NCBI GenBank assembly: GCA_022842065.1
Contig: JALHQH010000096.1
Coordinates: 1 to 15,762, forward strand
Length of the DNA stretch: 15,762 nt
Source: Caldilineaceae bacterium
Lineage (GTDB): Bacteria; Chloroflexota; Anaerolineae; Caldilineales; Caldilineaceae
Direction of reading: 5' to 3'
The notes below the pieces were generated by a model. It had not been told where the DNA came from. It worked only from the letters and a program-made list of their open reading frames with translations, and did not search any database. Both the position numbers and the translations under genes were made by a program. Of this stretch, positions 6,052 to 12,943 are shown piece by piece. Each line of letters begins with the position of its first letter. The first letter of the stretch is position 1.

Positions 6052-8361
6052 CTATGCCTCCCTCTTGGCAGCGGGGATCAGCTTGACAAAGTTCACCCGC
6101 AACCCAGCCCCGCCACTGAGCGGATCGAGTTTGTAGCGGGTGATCAGCGGCGCATCGCCGGCCCCTTTGCCGTAGGCATTGGTCAGCCCTTTGGCCTGTT
6201 GGCCAAAGCCGTGGGCCATAAAGACAGCGTCACTGCGGATGCGCGGGGTCGCTTTGACGCGGATGGGGCCACTACGGGCGCCATCTTGATTTTCCACCAT
6301 CACGTAGTCACCATTGGCCAAGCCAGCCGCGGCCGCCGTATCTTCGTTGAGCCAGAGATCATTTTCGCTGTAGAGTTCGCTCAGCAGCGGGGTGTTCTGC
6401 GTCTTGGCAAAGGTGTGGACGGGATGGCGTCCATAAAGCAGGCGGAAGTAACCGGTAGGTGGCTCGTCAACTGCTTCGTAAACGGGCAGTGGATCATAGC
6501 CGGTCAGCGCCAATTCTTCAGAATAAAATTCGATCTTCTGTGACGACGTGGGAAAAGGTGAGCTACCGTTGAAATCGGCCAGGTAGGGCTTGCCCTTCTG
6601 AAGAATGATCCCGTTGGCTTCATGCAACTTTTCCAGGTTGGAGCCAATCGAGAGCAGCCGTTCGTTGAGATACTCCTCGACGGTCTCCCACTTGAAATAT
6701 TTCTCCAACCCCAGCCGCAGCCCCAATTCACGCGCCAACCACCAGCCCGGTTTGGTCTCGTAGAGCGGTTCAATGGCCGGCTCACGCAGCGCGATGTATG
6801 GCGTCTTGTGCGCCACCGTCCAGAGATCATCGTAGCGTTCGAGCGAAGTCGCTTCGGGGAAGACCATATCCGCCCACGCCACATGCTCCTGCGGCAGCAC
6901 ATCGATGACGAGCACGTAGTCGAGCTTTTTAAGCGCTTCCTTGATCCGTTCGGGGTTGGGCAAGGAGTGGAAGAGATTCACCCCATAGACGATCAACCCC
7001 TTGATCGGGTAAGGTTCGCCGCTGATCATCGGCTCGATTAACTCTTGGAGGGCGGTCGCGCCCCGGGCAAAGGTGCGTTGCGCACCATCGGCGCGCGCCT
7101 TGCCGGTTGGCCCCAAGGGTAATTCGTTGCCCTCGGCCCCTGGTTCGGCGGAACAACCGCCAGCGCTGCCGGTGACGGCAAAAGGTGGATGGGGATAACT
7201 CTCGATGTAGGGTGACTTATTGAAGTAGATCCCCCCTTCACGACCATAGGCACCAAGCAGCGCGTTGATCATAAAAATCGCACGCATCCGCTGCGTGTCG
7301 TTGCCATACCAGGTGACATGGCGACCGGGCATGATCGCGGTGCGGGGCAGGTTGTCGGCCATCACATGTGCGGTCTCGATAATCTGCTCGGCCGTGAGAT
7401 CGGTAATCGCGGCGGCCCATTCGGGGGTAAACGCTTGGACGTGCGCCTTGAGTTCGTCAAAACCTGTCGTCCACTCGGCCACATAATCGACATCGTAGCG
7501 CCCCTCGGTAATGAGCACATGCATCCACGCCAACAGTAGCGCGGTATCAGTGCCCGGCTTGATCGGCAACCAGTAATCGGCTTTGCTGGCAACAGTCGAC
7601 ATCCGTGGATCCACGACGATGACTTTGCCGCCGCGTGCCCATAGGTTAGAAAAATCTTGCATCACCGTGTTGCGCGCATCTTCACCGATGTGGCTACCGA
7701 TGAGGACGAGACATTCGAGTCCCTCCCAGTCGAGCGGTTCGTGGCCGCCGACCGCGGTGCCATAGACCAACCTGGCCGCTTCTTCGCGCGGATTGGTGCA
7801 GAGTGCGGCGGAGGGTTTACCGGCATTCGGCGTGCCCCACGCCTGGGCGAGATAGTCGGTAAACCAGAAATCGCCGGCGGTGTGACCAAAGATGGCGACC
7901 GATTCGGGGCCATATTCATCGGCGATGGCTTTCAATTTGGCGCCCGCTTCATCAAGGGCAGCGGTCCACTCGATCTCTTGAAATTTGCCTTCGCCCCGTT
8001 CACCGGTGCGGCGCATCGGCGCTTGCAGGCGGTCTGGGTCGTACATAAAGGAGACGCTGCCTTGGCCACGGGCGCACAACATGCCCCGGCTCTTGGGATC
8101 ATCCGGGTTGCCGTCCACTTTGTAGACGCGACCATTGACGCTGGTGGCGATCAGGCCACAGCTCCACGGACACATGCTGCAACAGTTGTAACTTTGTTTG
8201 ATCTCGCCACCGTAGAACCAGTCGGGCGAGAGATCAACGCCCACGCCAGTGGCGGCGTTGGCCGTTGTCAATGCGTGGCCGGCCAGGGCGAAGCCGCCAC
8301 CGGTCGCCAGCGCACTTTTGAGGAAAGTTCGGCGGGTAATTTGTAAAGTTGCCCGTGCCAT
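6052..8361 (-). CDS. Tat-exported molybdopterin oxidoreductase, PhsA/PsrA-like catalytic subunit
   Basis: Catalytic subunit of a DMSO-reductase-family molybdoenzyme, 769 residues, about the length of thiosulfate reductase PhsA and polysulfide reductase PsrA. The N-terminus is a Tat signal (TRRTFLKS, twin Arg10-Arg11, then a hydrophobic run ending near ANA-A). An N-terminal [4Fe-4S] site follows: C61-x2-C64-x3-C68-x27-C96. In the segment where this family places the Mo ligand (AWGTPNAGKPSAALCTN), Cys188 is the likely ligand, as in the PhsA/PsrA group. ATG at 8361 has AAAGGAG 6 nt upstream. The Fe-S and cytochrome b genes follow with a 1-nt gap and a 4-nt overlap, then the quadruple-rhodanese gene. 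This context favours thiosulfate, polysulfide or another sulfur oxyanion as substrate. Formate or another oxyanion cannot be excluded from sequence alone. The active site should face outside the cytoplasmic membrane. Confidence 0.88.
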   Translation of the reverse strand: MARATLQITRRTFLKSALATGGGFALAGHALTTANAATGVGVDLSPDWFYGGEIKQSYNCCSMCPWSCGLIATSVNGRVYKVDGNPDDPKSRGMLCARGQGSVSFMYDPDRLQAPMRRTGERGEGKFQEIEWTAALDEAGAKLKAIADEYGPESVAIFGHTAGDFWFTDYLAQAWGTPNAGKPSAALCTNPREEAARLVYGTAVGGHEPLDWEGLECLVLIGSHIGEDARNTVMQDFSNLWARGGKVIVVDPRMSTVASKADYWLPIKPGTDTALLLAWMHVLITEGRYDVDYVAEWTTGFDELKAHVQAFTPEWAAAITDLTAEQIIETAHVMADNLPRTAIMPGRHVTWYGNDTQRMRAIFMINALLGAYGREGGIYFNKSPYIESYPHPPFAVTGSAGGCSAEPGAEGNELPLGPTGKARADGAQRTFARGATALQELIEPMISGEPYPIKGLIVYGVNLFHSLPNPERIKEALKKLDYVLVIDVLPQEHVAWADMVFPEATSLERYDDLWTVAHKTPYIALREPAIEPLYETKPGWWLARELGLRLGLEKYFKWETVEEYLNERLLSIGSNLEKLHEANGIILQKGKPYLADFNGSSPFPTSSQKIEFYSEELALTGYDPLPVYEAVDEPPTGYFRLLYGRHPVHTFAKTQNTPLLSELYSENDLWLNEDTAAAAGLANGDYVMVENQDGARSGPIRVKATPRIRSDAVFMAHGFGQQAKGLTNAYGKGAGDAPLITRYKLDPLSGGAGLRVNFVKLIPAAKREA

Positions 8362-8400
8362 TCGTTACTCCTTTGTGTACCAGAAAAGGGCAGTGAGATC

Positions 8401-8436
8401 GTGATGCGTGAAACGTGATGCGTGAAACGTGATGCG
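8401..8436. repeat. 14-nt tandem repeat, about 2.5 copies
   Basis: The unit gtgatgcgtgaaac occurs at 8401-8414 and 8415-8428, then a partial copy gtgatgcg at 8429-8436. It sits between the receiver gene and the molybdopterin gene, upstream of the latter's ribosome site. A TTGACT on the minus strand lies just outside it but has no convincing -10, so I do not call a promoter. Confidence 0.8.
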
Positions 8437-8460
8437 CTACCGCAGTCAAAGTTGGGTTGG

Positions 8461-8976
8461 TTATGGCTCGGCATGGTGAGGCGATTGGTAGCTTGGTTCC
8501 GCGCTGCCTAGCGACGGCAGGTGGGGGAGACCGTATTGGGCCTGTAATTCGGTGCGCAATTTGGCTTCGCGCTGCATGGCGCGATACATAACACAGAGAA
8601 TGCTTGAAAGCCATTCCTGGTCCATATATTCTTTGGGCATACTGTTGCACGCACCCGCCTGCCAGACGAGTTCACGGTATTGACGCAGGTGATTGGGCAG
8701 CAAGGTAATAATGCGCAGGCGTGCGTTGCGACTTAGCAGTTCGCTCACCAGCGCTGGGGTCCCCTCTTCGACCAGTTGCCAGTCGAGCAGGATGACATCA
8801 ACCGCGCTTGCCCCATCGGTTAGCCCTGCATCAACGCGTTCAAGCAGGGCCGGCAGCGTGCGCACTTCGGCGGTAACCAGGTCGAAGTAGATGAGTTGCC
8901 GCGCTTCGTGGAGCAGCGAATGGAGCAACGCCATACATTCTGCCGTGGGAACCGCAAGTAGAATGCGGATATTCAT
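8461..8976 (-). CDS. Stand-alone CheY-like receiver domain protein
   Basis: A 171-residue protein with a response-regulator receiver fold and no DNA-binding output domain. Visible landmarks from the ATG at 8976: Asp65 in VILLDW as the likely phosphoacceptor, Thr91 in RIITLLP, and Lys115 in SMPKEY. The acidic pair that normally follows strand 1 is missing (ILLAVPTAE), so Mg2+-dependent phosphorylation may be impaired. Residues 135-171 are a non-conserved tail. The ATG at 8976 is preferred over a TTG at 9000 because AGGAAAG lies 5 nt before it and the fold starts there. It precedes the molybdopterin reductase gene by 99 nt on the same strand and may share its transcript. It could be a pseudo-receiver acting by protein contact. 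Family confidence is moderate; role unknown. Confidence 0.75.
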   Translation of the reverse strand: MNIRILLAVPTAECMALLHSLLHEARQLIYFDLVTAEVRTLPALLERVDAGLTDGASAVDVILLDWQLVEEGTPALVSELLSRNARLRIITLLPNHLRQYRELVWQAGACNSMPKEYMDQEWLSSILCVMYRAMQREAKLRTELQAQYGLPHLPSLGSAEPSYQSPHHAEP

Positions 8977-9017
8977 CGTCGTCTTTCCTGGTACGCACAA
9001 GCCGTGTCGTTAGGAAT

Positions 9018-9023
9018 AGCATA
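9018..9023 (-). promoter_or_regulatory. Possible extended -10 for the receiver/reductase operon
   Basis: On the minus strand TGgTATGCT lies about 42 nt before the receiver start. It resembles an extended -10 element, but no good -35 is seen at the right distance. Weak call. Confidence 0.25.
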
Positions 9024-9084
9024 CCAAAGGCGTAAAAAGCGCGGTATCGGGAAAAGTTTGACCCTTTGCAGGGAAAAATCCTGA

Positions 9085-9138
9085 CAAGGTGACAAGGCGC
9101 GCAAGTGTACTCACGCCGCGTGGTAGCAAGGTGACAAG
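9085..9138. repeat. 12-bp direct repeat spaced 42 bp
   Basis: caaggtgacaag occurs at 9085-9096 and 9127-9138, with starts 42 bp apart (about four helical turns), in the divergent region between the receiver and ArsR promoters. It could be a pair of regulator sites or a decayed simple repeat. Confidence 0.5.
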
Positions 9139-9142
9139 TTGC

Positions 9143-9171
9143 TTGACAAATGGAAAAACCAATGATATTTT
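9143..9171 (+). promoter_or_regulatory. Sigma-70-type promoter of the ArsR-SRPBCC operon
   Basis: TTGACA at 9143-9148, a 17-nt spacer and TATTTT at 9166-9171. The predicted start near 9178 lies within the dyad at 9173-9196. Confidence 0.75.
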
Positions 9172-9172
9172 A

Positions 9173-9196
9173 CCAATAGGTTAATTAACTAAATGG
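9173..9196. promoter_or_regulatory. Dyad over the transcription start, likely ArsR operator
   Basis: The form is CCAnnnnGTTAATTAACnnnnTGG, exactly symmetric about 9184/9185, with a perfect 10-bp core at 9180-9189. It starts 1 nt after the -10 of the promoter that drives an ArsR-type repressor, a usual position for autorepression. Confidence 0.6.
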
Positions 9197-9217
9197 ATAA
9201 ATAAGGATATCAGCCCT

Positions 9218-9589
9218 ATGCGAGGTGACAATGACAGACTAAGTGAGACCTTTGCGGCGTTGGCAAGCTCGACACGCCGGGCAATTTTGGCGCGGTTGGC
9301 GGAAGGGGAAGCCACGGTTAACGAATTAGCCGAGCCATTTAGCATGAGTTTGCCGGCGATTTCCAAGCACATCAAAGTATTGGAGCGGGCGGGGTTGATC
9401 GTGCAAGGGCAAAAGGCCCAATATCGCCCTTGCACCATTGATGTGGCCCCCCTGCGCGAAGTAGTCAAGTGGACAGAGCAGTATCGCCACATCTGGGAGA
9501 CTAGCTTTGACCGCATGGATGCGTATATTGAGCAATTGAACCATCAGGAACAAGAGAACGAGAAAGCAAAGGAGCATGAGCATGAGTGA
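9218..9589 (+). CDS. ArsR-family winged-helix transcriptional regulator
   Basis: A 123-residue regulator of the ArsR/SmtB fold. The helix-turn-helix covers about residues 32-60, with recognition helix SLPAISKHIKVLERAGL, followed by the wing (IVQGQKAQYRPCTID). The metal-site motif ELCVCD is absent, so a metal sensor is unlikely. This matches the ArsR subgroup that pairs with SRPBCC/AHSA1 proteins and presumably senses something else. The C-terminus is a charged Glu/Lys/His tail. AAGGA lies about 10 nt before the ATG. The gene overlaps the next by 8 nt, so the two are very likely co-translated. Expected to repress its own operon through the 9173-9196 dyad. Confidence 0.92.
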   Translation: MRGDNDRLSETFAALASSTRRAILARLAEGEATVNELAEPFSMSLPAISKHIKVLERAGLIVQGQKAQYRPCTIDVAPLREVVKWTEQYRHIWETSFDRMDAYIEQLNHQEQENEKAKEHEHE

Positions 9590-10085
9590 GCTTACGATGA
9601 CACAGGATGCCGTTGTGATTGAACGGACTTTCAATGCACCCATCAATTTTGTCTGGCAATTGTGGACGGACGCGGCGCAATTTCAAAAGTGGTACGGTCC
9701 GCAAGGCGCGACCATACCGGTTGCCCAGATGGATGTACGGGTCGGTGGCAAACGGTTGATTTGTATGGAGATGCGCAGACCCGACCGCACAATGAAAATG
9801 TGGTTTACCGGCGAGTATCTTGCGGTGGTGCCGCCGACGCGCCTCGTTTACACCGACAGCATGGCCGACGAAAACGGGCATGTGCTGTCACCGGCGGTGA
9901 TGGGCATGCCGCCAGGTACGCCGGAAACGACTGAAGTTACCGTGGAACTGGCCGATCTTGATGGCCGCACCAAAATGGTGATGACCCACGCCGGTGTACC
10001 GGCCGATTCGGGTGGGGCCGGTGGTTGGCACATGGCCTTTGATAAGATGGCGGCACTTATTGAAGCGGTACCCAACGCCAAATAG
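9582..10085 (+). CDS. SRPBCC / AHSA1-domain protein
   Basis: A 167-residue protein of the START/Bet v1-like (SRPBCC) superfamily, Activator of Hsp90 ATPase 1-like group, with the typical opening (VIERTFNAPINFVWQLWTD, then FQKWYGP). These proteins form a hydrophobic ligand cavity; the ligand here is unknown. The ATG at 9582 is favoured over 9576 because AAAGGAG (9568-9574) is 7 nt from it and only 1 nt from the other. Co-transcribed with and overlapping the ArsR gene. An AHSA1 protein with an ArsR repressor is a recurrent pair, so a small hydrophobic or stress-related ligand is plausible but not shown. A strong hairpin follows 21 nt after the stop. Confidence 0.9.
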   Translation: MSELTMTQDAVVIERTFNAPINFVWQLWTDAAQFQKWYGPQGATIPVAQMDVRVGGKRLICMEMRRPDRTMKMWFTGEYLAVVPPTRLVYTDSMADENGHVLSPAVMGMPPGTPETTEVTVELADLDGRTKMVMTHAGVPADSGGAGGWHMAFDKMAALIEAVPNAK

Positions 10086-10106
10086 TCGGACAGCTGAGTT
10101 GAGCAC

Positions 10107-10137
10107 GGCAGAGACACTTTACCAAAGCGTCTCTGCC
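10107..10137 (+). terminator. Strong hairpin after the ArsR-SRPBCC operon
   Basis: Stem ggcagagac (10107-10115) pairs with gtctctgcc (10129-10137). Inside, after an A/C mismatch, cttt pairs with aaag around a 3-nt loop. The U-tract is poor (tacgtccttt), so termination may be partial or factor-aided. Confidence 0.55.
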
Positions 10138-10175
10138 TACGTCCTTTAAGCCTATCTTCATGCTACCCACATCTT

Positions 10176-10209
10176 TTGAGCATGCAATTTTATCATTTAT
10201 AATTGCATG
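10176..10209 (+). promoter_or_regulatory. Promoter overlaid by an inverted repeat (antitoxin-like gene)
   Basis: TTGAGC at 10176-10181, a 16-nt spacer and a consensus TATAAT at 10198-10203. The inverted repeat catgcaatt (10181-10189) / aattgcatg (10201-10209) spans the spacer and the -10, so a bound repressor would block polymerase. Transcription would start near 10210, 35 nt before the ATG. Confidence 0.6.
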
Positions 10210-10244
10210 GTGGAAGGGAAGATACGATAGTGAGGAGGGATTAG

Positions 10245-10631
10245 ATGACGATAGCAGATGTCATAGGGTCAGTTCAATATTTAGTGGATGACGACGGCAA
10301 GCGGACAGCCGCCGTGGTTCAGATGAACATGTGGCAAGATCTTTTAGACATGTTAGGCACCACGGATTTGGATGTAGACCATCACGTAGCTGATGAAAAA
10401 ACGCCAGAACAGGTGATTGCTGATGTCCAAATCCGGCCAGTTCGTTCTGAAAGTGTAATTCTGCCCAAAGGCTCGCTGCTTGAAGCTTTACCGAATCCCA
10501 CCTATGACGATAAAGACTTTGATCTTGATACCTGGACAAAACAATGGCAGGCAGTTGAAAAAGAGATGAAAGCAATCACGCAACCGAAAACTGGCTCTTG
10601 GCCCGTCCGTAATCGATTACAACTACGCTAA
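10245..10631 (+). CDS. Small antitoxin-like protein without adjacent toxin
   Basis: A 128-residue acidic protein. Residues about 9-37 (VQYLVDDDGKRTAAVVQMNMWQ, then LLDML) resemble the strand-helix opening of Phd/YefM/prevent-host-death or related antitoxins, where a residue stretch like 'GKxTAVVL' precedes a 'W/Y..LL' helix. The rest is charged and probably flexible, as toxin-binding tails often are. GAGGAGGG lies about 6 nt before the ATG. The promoter carries a palindrome, as expected for antitoxin autoregulation. No toxin follows: its stop overlaps, tail to tail, the stop of the ribosomal-protection gene. It is either a solitary antitoxin, a toxin-less remnant, or an unrelated small protein. 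Assignment is tentative. Confidence 0.6.
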   Translation: MTIADVIGSVQYLVDDDGKRTAAVVQMNMWQDLLDMLGTTDLDVDHHVADEKTPEQVIADVQIRPVRSESVILPKGSLLEALPNPTYDDKDFDLDTWTKQWQAVEKEMKAITQPKTGSWPVRNRLQLR

Positions 10632-12559
10632 CCGCCCCGCACGATCCCCATCAAATACTCCCCACGGTTGGCCGGATCCGGCTTGAAACGTGGTCGTTCT
10701 TTATACATATCAGCCGGGGCCTCTTCATAACCGATGACCTTGAGATCAAAGTAGCCGACGCCGCCGGTATACTGGTGAACGGCCATTTGGTAGTTGTGGC
10801 AGAGATCAACCGGAATAATCCCCGTGATCGTACAGCGCTCTTCTTCCATGACCGGCTCGTCGATCGTCGCCTTCATCTGTCTCAAGTCGGACATGGCGCG
10901 GCCCATGTGCGCAGTGGGCACGGCAATCCGGTATTCTCCCATTGGCCACAATAACTTGGTCCCGGCCTGTTTGAGCGCGGCAAAGAGCACGAGCGGGCTG
11001 AGCTCGCGATAGTCGCTGGGCGTACTGACCGGGCTGCTAAATTCGTAGCTGATCAGCGTGATCTTGAGGTCGGTCAGCTCCCAGCCGTGCAGCCCTTGAT
11101 CCAGGTAGGCATAGACCCCATCCACCACCCCATTTTGGAAGGGCTGTTTCAGAAAACCGGTGGTGATCTCAGAAACATAGTGGAGGCCGCTGCCCGCCGG
11201 CAAGGGTTCCACCCGAAAACCGACGGCGGCGTGGTAGGGCAGACCCTCTTCGTACATCGTCACCGCGGCCTCGCCGGTGCCAACGGGAGTCTCCATGTAG
11301 ATGGTCATGGGGTCGGTCAGTTGCGTGGCGATGCCATAGTCGCGCTTGAGCGTCTCCTGGACAATCTCCATCTGCACATAGCCGAAGAGGGTGATGTAGA
11401 TGTCGTCGTTAAACGCGTTCAACTGGTAAGAAAGATAGGGATCGTTGTCGGCCATCACGGTTAGCGCTTCCAGCAATTCTTGCCGTTGGGCTGGGCGATC
11501 CGCGATGATCTTCACCTTGAGCGTCGGCTTGCCCAGGGCAAAGCCTTGGTTGGGGGTGCCCTGGCCAAAGGTGTCGCCCACCTTCAGATGATGCAACCCG
11601 GTCACCATGCCAATCTCGCCTGCTTGCAACACGGGCGCGACTTCCACCTGGCCGTGATGCCAGCGCGACAGGCCCGTCACCCGGTCCGCCCCGATGAAGC
11701 CGCGCAGCGCCACGACACCGGCCGTCAGTTTGATCATACAGGTGCGCCCCTTCTTGCCGTGCAAATGCGAGACCTTAAAGACCACACCGCTCGTCTCGTC
11801 GGTGGCTAATGGCACAAAACATGGCAACAGTTCGTTGATCGCCGCCAGGATCTCCGCAAGGCCAATCCCATTGAGCGCGCTGCCAAAGAGTACCGGGTAG
11901 ATCACCTTGGCGGCCACTGCGCGGTTAAGCGTTTGGAACAAGCGCGCACTGGTGATTTCTACACCCTCCAGATAATCAACCAAGAGCGCTTCCTCAACCG
12001 TGGCCAGCCGTTCAATCAGCTCATCCGCGGGCTGGAGCGTCACGGCGCGGACTTGGGCCTCTTTCGAGCCAGGGTTGCTCACCTCTTGCATGACACAGAG
12101 CGCCGGCGTCAACTGTTTGTGGATTTGCGCCAGCACCCTAGTGACATCGACCCCCATGCGGTCGATCTTGTTGACAAAGATCAGCGTGGGCACCCCCATC
12201 CGCCGCAGCGCGCCAAAGAGTAACTGGGTGTGCGACTGCACCCCCTCTTTGGCCGAGATCACCAGGATCGCGCCATCGAGCACCAACATCGAGCGCTCCA
12301 CCTCGGCGACAAAGTCGACGTGGCCGGGCGTGTCGATAATGTTGATCTTCTGCCCCTGGTAATTGTACGAAGTGGGCATGGAGATGATCGAGATCCCGCG
12401 CTCCCGTTCCAGCGCCAGGCTGTCGGTCTGCGTATCACCGTGATCGACGCGCCCCAGTTTGCGGATCGCACCGGTCTGGTAGAGCAACTGTTCAGTGAGG
12501 GTCGTCTTGCCCGCGTCGACGTGGGCAAAGATGCCGATGTTTTTGATTGGTTGGTTCAA
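10628..12559 (-). CDS. Tet(M)-class ribosomal protection GTPase (EF-G-like)
   Basis: A 643-residue translational GTPase of the tetracycline ribosomal-protection class, close to the 639 residues of Tet(M). Such proteins bind the ribosome near the decoding site and eject the drug using GTP. G motifs from the TTG start: AHVDAGKT at 12-19 (G1), RGISI at 54-58 (G2), DTPGH at 76-80 (G3), NKID at 130-133 (G4). The EF-G-like domains continue to the C-terminal HQYTGGVGYFDLKVIGYEE segment. The TTG at 12559 is chosen because AAAAGGA is 8 nt upstream and the product starts MNQPIKNIGIFAHVDAGKT, aligned with Tet(M). A GTG at 12613 would add 18 residues but lies inside a terminator stem. Upstream are a leader peptide and two intrinsic terminators, implying antibiotic- or ribosome-responsive attenuation. 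Whether it protects against tetracycline or another ribosome-targeting compound cannot be told from sequence. Confidence 0.93.
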   Translation of the reverse strand: MNQPIKNIGIFAHVDAGKTTLTEQLLYQTGAIRKLGRVDHGDTQTDSLALERERGISIISMPTSYNYQGQKINIIDTPGHVDFVAEVERSMLVLDGAILVISAKEGVQSHTQLLFGALRRMGVPTLIFVNKIDRMGVDVTRVLAQIHKQLTPALCVMQEVSNPGSKEAQVRAVTLQPADELIERLATVEEALLVDYLEGVEITSARLFQTLNRAVAAKVIYPVLFGSALNGIGLAEILAAINELLPCFVPLATDETSGVVFKVSHLHGKKGRTCMIKLTAGVVALRGFIGADRVTGLSRWHHGQVEVAPVLQAGEIGMVTGLHHLKVGDTFGQGTPNQGFALGKPTLKVKIIADRPAQRQELLEALTVMADNDPYLSYQLNAFNDDIYITLFGYVQMEIVQETLKRDYGIATQLTDPMTIYMETPVGTGEAAVTMYEEGLPYHAAVGFRVEPLPAGSGLHYVSEITTGFLKQPFQNGVVDGVYAYLDQGLHGWELTDLKITLISYEFSSPVSTPSDYRELSPLVLFAALKQAGTKLLWPMGEYRIAVPTAHMGRAMSDLRQMKATIDEPVMEEERCTITGIIPVDLCHNYQMAVHQYTGGVGYFDLKVIGYEEAPADMYKERPRFKPDPANRGEYLMGIVRGG

Positions 12560-12602
12560 GGAAGTTGTCCTTTTTACGCTGGTGTTGCCCGCTGGTAAAA
12601 AC

Positions 12603-12632
12603 AAAAAAGCCACAGGCAGTTGTGCCTGTGGC
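12603..12632 (-). terminator. Intrinsic terminator 2 in the leader of the ribosomal-protection gene
   Basis: On the minus strand GCCACAGGCA pairs with TGCCTGTGGC (12609-12632, perfect 10-bp stem, 4-nt loop), followed by six U (12608-12603). It ends only 43 nt before the TTG start, so it must be bypassed for expression. Confidence 0.9.
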
Positions 12633-12682
12633 CATCATGGAGAACCTCATTGTCAAGGGTAAGGGACGCCTACCCAGTAAAC

Positions 12683-12716
12683 AAAAAAGGTCACAGCGCG
12701 CCGTGGCACTGTGACC
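12683..12716 (-). terminator. Intrinsic terminator 1 in the leader of the ribosomal-protection gene
   Basis: On the minus strand GGTCACAGTGC pairs with GCGCTGTGACC (12689-12716, 11 pairs including one G-U, 6-nt loop), followed by six U (12688-12683). It lies 45 nt after the leader-peptide stop, within reach of a ribosome-controlled switch. Confidence 0.9.
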
Positions 12717-12761
12717 TGAGTATCAGAAATTTGTCTTGCCGCTTTGCGTTCGATGCAAACG

Positions 12762-12854
12762 CTAACAGCAGAGACCGCCAACGAATGGCGACACAGTCAG
12801 GTTACGAACAGGGCCAACCTCGCGCAGGTACGATAGCCAGTAGCGGTTCGTCAT
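12762..12854 (-). CDS. 30-residue regulatory leader peptide (upstream ORF)
   Basis: A short reading frame in the leader of the ribosomal-protection gene. It starts ATG at 12854 with a near-perfect ribosome site AAAGGAGG 7 nt upstream, reads MTNRYWLSYL at its start and VGGLCC at its end, and stops TAG at 12762. It begins about 45 nt after the predicted transcription start and ends 45 nt before terminator 1. Drug-induced resistance genes (tet(M), erm, ABC-F) are often controlled by translation of such a peptide: stalled or slowed ribosomes change folding downstream and prevent termination. The peptide sequence itself is not one I recognise. The segment encoding it includes ACTGTG, which could pair with CACAGT in the left arm of terminator 1, a possible but weak antiterminator. 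Confidence 0.75.
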   Translation of the reverse strand: MTNRYWLSYLREVGPVRNLTVSPFVGGLCC

Positions 12855-12904
12855 TTGTGTGCCTCCTTTCGTTGCGTTGTGAGTGGATTGAATTGCTGCT
12901 TGCT

Positions 12905-12933
12905 AGAATACCATAGGGATGGCAGCTTTTCAA
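12905..12933 (-). promoter_or_regulatory. Promoter of the attenuated ribosomal-protection gene
   Basis: Minus strand: TTGAAA (12933-12928), 17-nt spacer, TATTCT (12910-12905). The predicted start near 12898 gives a leader of about 340 nt holding the upstream peptide and two terminators. Confidence 0.65.
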
Positions 12934-12943
12934 AGTTAGCCAT

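Noticed and set aside
8401..8436. Tandem 14-nt units as an operator array for the reductase operon
   Set aside because: Direct repeats without dyad symmetry and no convincing promoter nearby; similar simple repeats are common in such spacers.
12560..12613. GTG start adding 18 residues to the ribosomal-protection protein
   Set aside because: The GTG is inside the terminator stem without a ribosome site; the TTG at 12559 has one and matches Tet(M) N-termini.
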